From Bacteroidota bacterium (GTDB lineage Bacteria; Bacteroidota; Ignavibacteria; Ignavibacteriales; Ignavibacteriaceae): a stretch of DNA of 48,057 nt. Of this stretch, positions 44,273-48,057 are shown piece by piece. The translations under genes and the position numbers were made by a program. Numbering within the stretch: position 1 is the first letter of the stretch; every line of letters starts with the position of its first letter. The notes beneath the pieces are model-generated. The model did no database searches. It saw only the letters and a list, made by a program, of their open reading frames with translations, and was not told the DNA's origin. The stretch covers positions 1 through 48,057 of the forward strand of contig JAKBMG010000172.1 of assembly GCA_021831685.1 (NCBI GenBank), written 5' to 3'.

Positions 44273-45483
44273 AAAATTCTAATTTATTGGATGGTTCCAA
44301 AGTTCCGCTAAAATTAAATTTAAGATTATTTTCGATGGTTATAATCCTTGTAGTAATGTGGGTCTTCTTCAGACTACAGGTTGGCAGCTTTTATTTTAGC
44401 GGTGAAAGTTTTGCAAAGCTGTCGCGCGATATGGTAAGCTGGACTATACTTGCCGCGGGCGCTACTCTGGTTATTGTCTCAGGCAATATTGATCTTTCGG
44501 TAGGTTCGCTTCTTGCCTTGTGTGCTGCCACGGCTGCAATTTTAATAAATCCTGATTACGGTTTAGGGCTTTCTGCTTCTATCGCGGTGCCGATTGCAAT
44601 TCTTGTCGGAACATTGCTCGGGGCTTTTCAAGGTTTTCTAACAGCCTACTTTAAAATTCCCTCATTTATAGTTACTCTTGGAGGATTCTTTGTTTTTAGA
44701 GGAATGACTCAAAAGGTAAGCGCCTTCGATCCGAGAGTACCGGACAAAAGCTGGATAGTAAGAATCGGTTTTGATTATGTTCCGCAAAATATCGGATGGA
44801 TAATCGGTATAGCAGCGTGCATTATTCTGGCTGTGGTTTTACTCTGGACATCTGCAAAGAAAAAAAAATTGAATATAGAAACGCTCCCTTTGTGGTTGAC
44901 GATTTCAAAAATTGTAATTTTCTCCTTGATAATTCTTCTATTCATTCTGAAGGTTAATCAATATAAAGGCCTGCCTTATCAAACTCTTGTTATGTTCGTT
45001 GTTCTTGTCGCTCTCTTTATTATTTCTAAAAACACCAGGTTCGGTCGCTACCTTTACGCTATTGGCGGAAATATGCAGGCGGCAAGGTTATCGGGAATAA
45101 AAGTAGAAAGAAAAATTGTCGGTGTATTTGCTTTAATGGGTATGCTTGCTGGAGTTGCGGGTGTTGTTTGGATGGCGCAAAATCAAGGCTCAACAAAAAA
45201 TGCCGGAGAGTTTTATGAACTATATGCAATTGCGGCTGCTGTTATTGGCGGTACAAGCCTTATGGGCGGCAGAGGGACAATTTTCGGAACCTTTTTAGGC
45301 GGACTGGTAATGGCTACGGTTATTCAAGGAATGGATTATACAAGCCTTGACAACTGGCTGCAGCTTGTTGTAAGAGGAAGCGTTTTAGTCCTTGCGGTTG
45401 GTATTGATATAATGACAAAGAATCCGCCCCTGTGGCTGCAGCAATTTAAATATAAATTGAGCCGTAAAAACTCAAAAGCATAA
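44269..45483 (+). CDS. xylH: Xylose ABC transporter permease
   Basis: The 404-residue CUT2-class permease has about ten membrane helices. The family text GATLVIVSGNIDLSVGSLLA, FIVTLGGFFVFRG and NMQAARLSGIKVERK is clear, as is AVIGGTSLMGGRGTIFGTFL. GTG 44269 is the start: it overlaps the xylG stop in GTGA, and GGAG lies 8 bp upstream. It forms the transmembrane pore for xylose. Longer than RbsC-type permeases, it fits XylH length. Confidence 0.93.
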   Translation: MKNSNLLDGSKVPLKLNLRLFSMVIILVVMWVFFRLQVGSFYFSGESFAKLSRDMVSWTILAAGATLVIVSGNIDLSVGSLLALCAATAAILINPDYGLGLSASIAVPIAILVGTLLGAFQGFLTAYFKIPSFIVTLGGFFVFRGMTQKVSAFDPRVPDKSWIVRIGFDYVPQNIGWIIGIAACIILAVVLLWTSAKKKKLNIETLPLWLTISKIVIFSLIILLFILKVNQYKGLPYQTLVMFVVLVALFIISKNTRFGRYLYAIGGNMQAARLSGIKVERKIVGVFALMGMLAGVAGVVWMAQNQGSTKNAGEFYELYAIAAAVIGGTSLMGGRGTIFGTFLGGLVMATVIQGMDYTSLDNWLQLVVRGSVLVLAVGIDIMTKNPPLWLQQFKYKLSRKNSKA

Positions 45484-45646
45484 AATCCTGTAGCTATTTA
45501 ATGGATTATCCTTAGAAGATTGTCATTTAATTTATTAAATCACCCCACGTAATTTGTTTCGTTCATTAATATTGAAATCTTTTTTGAAAGTTATTATTAA
45601 TACTCAATCCATTATTCAAAATAAAATTGAAGGAACAATTATAAAA

Positions 45647-46648
45647 ATGGGTAACTCACAAAAAATAAAATGGGGTATAATAGGTGCCGGGATCATTGCT
45701 GGAAAAATGGCTGATGCTCTCAGGATATCCCCAAATTCTCAGTTATACGCTGTAGCATCCCAAACACCTTCTAAAGCTAGAATGTTTGCGGATAAATATG
45801 GAATTGAGAATGCTTATACCTACAAAGAGATTGTAAGCAGTAGGGAAATAGATGTAATTTATGTTGCCACTACTCATAATTTTCATTTCGAGAATGCAAA
45901 ATTGGCTTTGGAACATGGCAAGCATGTACTGGTTGAAAAGCCATTCACTGTAAACGCAATTGAAGCCCGTGAACTTGTTCGCATTGCCCGTGAAAAAAAT
46001 CTTTTTTTAATGGAAGCAATTTGGGTCAGGTTTTTACCAAGCCTGAAATTATTGAAAAACAAAATTAAGAATCATGAAATTGGTGAAGTAAAATTGTTTA
46101 ATATTTCTTTTGGCGGATTTGTTAGTCCCGATTATGAAAGGAGACTCAAGGATCCATTATTGGCAGGCGGAGTTACTTTGGATATGGGAATTTATCCCAT
46201 TTCTTTTGTTTGTTATTTACTTGATGAGCTTCCAATTGAAATCAAATCCATGACGCGTTTCAGTGACCTTGGTGTCGATGAAACATCCAATTATATGTTT
46301 CGATTTCCATCAGGATGCTTTGCCAATATATCTACAAGCTATAATCTGAAAATGAGAAACGAGGCAAAGATTTATGGCACCGAAGGATTTATAGAATTTC
46401 CTGAATTTCAGGCAGGAGAGCATTTTACTATCTTTAAACATTTGGGCACTAATAATATAAAAGATACAATTGAGGTCATTGAAAAAAATCATAGCAATGG
46501 ATTTATTTATCAGGTGGAAGAAGTTACTCGTTGTATTCGGGAAGGAAGGCTGGAAAGTAAGATTATACCATTGAATGAAACAATAGCCATTATGGAAGTG
46601 ATGGATAAAATGAGGGCTGAATGGGGCTTTAAATATCCTTTTGAATAA
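45647..46648 (+). CDS. Gfo/Idh/MocA oxidoreductase (dihydrodiol / D-xylose dehydrogenase-like)
   Basis: The 333-residue protein binds NAD(P) through an N-terminal Rossmann fold (KWGIIGAGIIAGKMADAL). It carries the family EKP motif (HVLVEKPFTVNA) and the MEAIWVRFLPSL phrase of dimeric dihydrodiol dehydrogenase and related D-xylose dehydrogenases. LAGGVTLDMGIYPISFV supplies the catalytic region. I chose ATG 45647, preceded by AAGGA, over the long start at 45554, which adds an atypical N-tail. It follows xylH by 163 bp, so it may belong to the xylose regulon. A sugar oxidation role is inferred from context. Confidence 0.85.
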   Translation: MGNSQKIKWGIIGAGIIAGKMADALRISPNSQLYAVASQTPSKARMFADKYGIENAYTYKEIVSSREIDVIYVATTHNFHFENAKLALEHGKHVLVEKPFTVNAIEARELVRIAREKNLFLMEAIWVRFLPSLKLLKNKIKNHEIGEVKLFNISFGGFVSPDYERRLKDPLLAGGVTLDMGIYPISFVCYLLDELPIEIKSMTRFSDLGVDETSNYMFRFPSGCFANISTSYNLKMRNEAKIYGTEGFIEFPEFQAGEHFTIFKHLGTNNIKDTIEVIEKNHSNGFIYQVEEVTRCIREGRLESKIIPLNETIAIMEVMDKMRAEWGFKYPFE

Positions 46649-46693
46649 ATTCATAACCCAGATAAAACAATACAACACACTGAACTCTGAATA

Positions 46694-47758
46694 TTATTTT
46701 GCCCTTAAATATTGTTTCGGAAAATTTTCCAACTCGACATTTAATTTCTTAGCCGCGTGTAAAGCCCAGTATGGATCTCGAAGCATTTCTCTTGCGAGAA
46801 AGACAAAATCTGCCTGGTCGGTCTTGATTATTTGATCTGCCTGTTCTGCTGTCGTAATAAATCCTACCCCTCCTGTAAGAATATTTGCTTCTTTTTTAAT
46901 TCTTTGTGAGAATGGAATTTGATAACCTGGTCCTGCGGGAATTTTAGCGTTCGAAACATTTCCGCCGCTTGAACAATCAATTAAATCAACGACAATATCT
47001 TTTAGCCACTTTGCTAATTGAACAGATTGTTCAATATCCCAGCCTCCTTCGACCCAATCACTTGCTGAAATTCTTACAAACAATGGTATCGCATCCGGAA
47101 TGACTTCTCTGACAGATTTTACTATCTCGATTGCAAAACGACACCTGTTCTCAAGACTTCCGCCATAGTTATCCGTCCTATGATTTGATATTGGAGATAA
47201 GAATTCGTGAACCAAATAACCATGTGCAAAATGCAATTCAATTATTTCAAAACCAGCGTCAATACTTCTTTTTGCTGCTTCCCGGAATTGATCAATAATA
47301 ACTTTAATATCTTTATAATCCATTTCTTTAGGACTAGGATAATCATCTCCAAATTGTATTGCGCTTGGAGCTAATGTCTGCCACCCTCCGTTTTCGATAC
47401 TTACTTTACCGTTACCTTTCCAGGGTGAAAACGTCGACGCCTTTCTTCCGGCGTGCGCTAATTGAATGCCGGGAACAGAGTTCTGTGACTTGATGAATGA
47501 TGTAATCTTTTTATAAGCATTAACCTGAACGTCATTCCAAATTCCTGCATCATCAGGAGAAATTCTTCCCTCCGGAGAAACGGCTGTTGCTTCTGTAAAT
47601 ACTATCCCTGCCCCACCAACAGCACGGCTTCCCAGGTGAACCAGATGCCAATCAGTTGGAATTCCACCATAGCTGGAATACTGGCACATCGGGGAAACAA
47701 CAATTCTGTTTTTTATCTCAATACTTCTGATTTTTATTGATGAAAATAATTTGCTCAT
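46694..47758 (-). CDS. YqjM-like old yellow enzyme (NADH:flavin oxidoreductase)
   Basis: The 354-residue FMN enzyme reduces activated C=C bonds. MSKLFSSIKIRSIEIKNRIV is the standard N-terminus. SPMCQYS carries the YqjM-type redox-sensing Cys. QLAHAGRKAS, then ELHFAHGYLVHEFLSPISNH with the substrate-binding His pair, and DNYGGSLENR are class marks. TGGVGFITTAEQAD and LAREMLRDPYWALHAA close the barrel. Length fits the thermophilic-like/YqjM subgroup. It converges on the Gfo/Idh/MocA gene with a 45-bp gap. Physiological substrate is unknown; stress detoxification is often proposed. Confidence 0.93.
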   Translation of the reverse strand: MSKLFSSIKIRSIEIKNRIVVSPMCQYSSYGGIPTDWHLVHLGSRAVGGAGIVFTEATAVSPEGRISPDDAGIWNDVQVNAYKKITSFIKSQNSVPGIQLAHAGRKASTFSPWKGNGKVSIENGGWQTLAPSAIQFGDDYPSPKEMDYKDIKVIIDQFREAAKRSIDAGFEIIELHFAHGYLVHEFLSPISNHRTDNYGGSLENRCRFAIEIVKSVREVIPDAIPLFVRISASDWVEGGWDIEQSVQLAKWLKDIVVDLIDCSSGGNVSNAKIPAGPGYQIPFSQRIKKEANILTGGVGFITTAEQADQIIKTDQADFVFLAREMLRDPYWALHAAKKLNVELENFPKQYLRAK

Positions 47759-48057
47759 ATTAATATTTAGTCTGCTAAATTATAAAATCTCTGTTGTGCT
47801 ATCATAGCCCTAGATAAATATAAATCATTTGCCCTGAAAAGAAAATAATGATCTGAGAAAAGTTAGCGAAGTATAATTGATTCGCATCTTTTTATTTATC
47901 AGATAAGGTTTATCCCACATACGAAAAGGCAAGCTTAATAGCTTGCCTTAGATTTATATATATGTCTCTTAATTATTAAATAATGTTCTCTAAACATTAT
48001 ATTTTAACAATTTCCACCCTTCTATTGTCAAGGGCCACGAAAACCAGCCACAAAAAT
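47759..48057. other. Right-hand non-coding end of the window
   Basis: The last 299 bp upstream of the old yellow enzyme hold no gene that I can support. The one clear structure is the hairpin at 47926-47949. Any promoter for the enzyme would lie here, but I see no full TAnnTTTG/TTTG pair. Confidence 0.5.
47926..47949 (-). terminator. Possible terminator hairpin
   Basis: AAGGCAAGCT pairs perfectly with AGCTTGCCTT around a TAAT loop. On the minus strand it is followed by a short T run (TTTT), so it could end a gene lying beyond the right edge. The T run is short. Confidence 0.4.

Overview
The window looks like chromosomal DNA from a member of the Ignavibacteria (Bacteroidota/Chlorobiota group). 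Three things support this. Base composition is AT-rich. Two large secreted proteins end in a type IX secretion (T9SS) sorting domain with the phrase NYPNPFNPST, which is typical of that lineage. Candidate promoters carry a Bacteroidota-type TAnnTTTG box. This placement is inference from sequence style, not from a marker gene.

Layout. 1-5.3 kb: a NarL-type and a CheY-type response regulator, a 940-residue T9SS cargo protein with a LamG-like domain, an internally deleted remnant of a second CheY-type gene, and an outer-membrane beta-barrel protein. 5.4-6.4 kb: a nested fold-back repeat, then an IS200-like REP-associated tyrosine transposase (RAYT) framed by two related palindromic elements. 6.5-10.5 kb: two lipoproteins and a large BNR/sortilin-repeat T9SS cargo. 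10.5-13.1 kb (minus strand): an acyl-CoA dehydrogenase, the 40-codon stump of an acyl-CoA ligase, and cyclopropane-fatty-acid synthase. 13.3-21.2 kb (minus strand): a seven-gene operon for an energy-converting hydrogenase-related (Ehr-type) membrane complex, led by an HTH-PTS EIIA regulator. Its catalytic-type subunit lacks all four Ni-binding cysteines. 21.4-24.3 kb: a DinB-fold protein and a GH92 alpha-mannosidase.

24.3-35.3 kb is an apparent defence island. After a 0.9-kb gap come a RadC-like JAMM protein, a UvrD-type helicase with a RecB-like Fe-S nuclease domain, and a DUF4062 + RecG-like HATPase + winged-helix protein. Their start and stop codons overlap. A type III restriction-modification system follows directly; its mod gene is split by a frameshift and its res gene looks intact. 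A dGTPase stump closes the island. The three coupled genes upstream of mod are the best candidate in the window for an undescribed system.

35.5-37.8 kb holds two BsuPI-like lipoproteins (the second frameshifted), a small membrane protein, and 0.86 kb of dispersed repeats. One of these is an inverted copy of the repeat at the left end of the window. 37.8-46.6 kb is a xylose locus: a Nudix-family (NrtR/AraR-type) regulator faces xylB-xylA-xylF-xylG-xylH and a Gfo/Idh/MocA dehydrogenase across a spacer with a 17-bp palindrome, a likely operator. A YqjM-like old yellow enzyme converges on the end of this locus.

Short palindromic repeats occur throughout, in intergenic DNA and inside a T9SS cargo gene. 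There are also several stumps and frameshifts (response regulator, acyl-CoA ligase, mod, dGTPase, BsuPI lipoprotein). The region therefore appears to have undergone repeated small rearrangements. I saw no tRNA, rRNA or CRISPR array.
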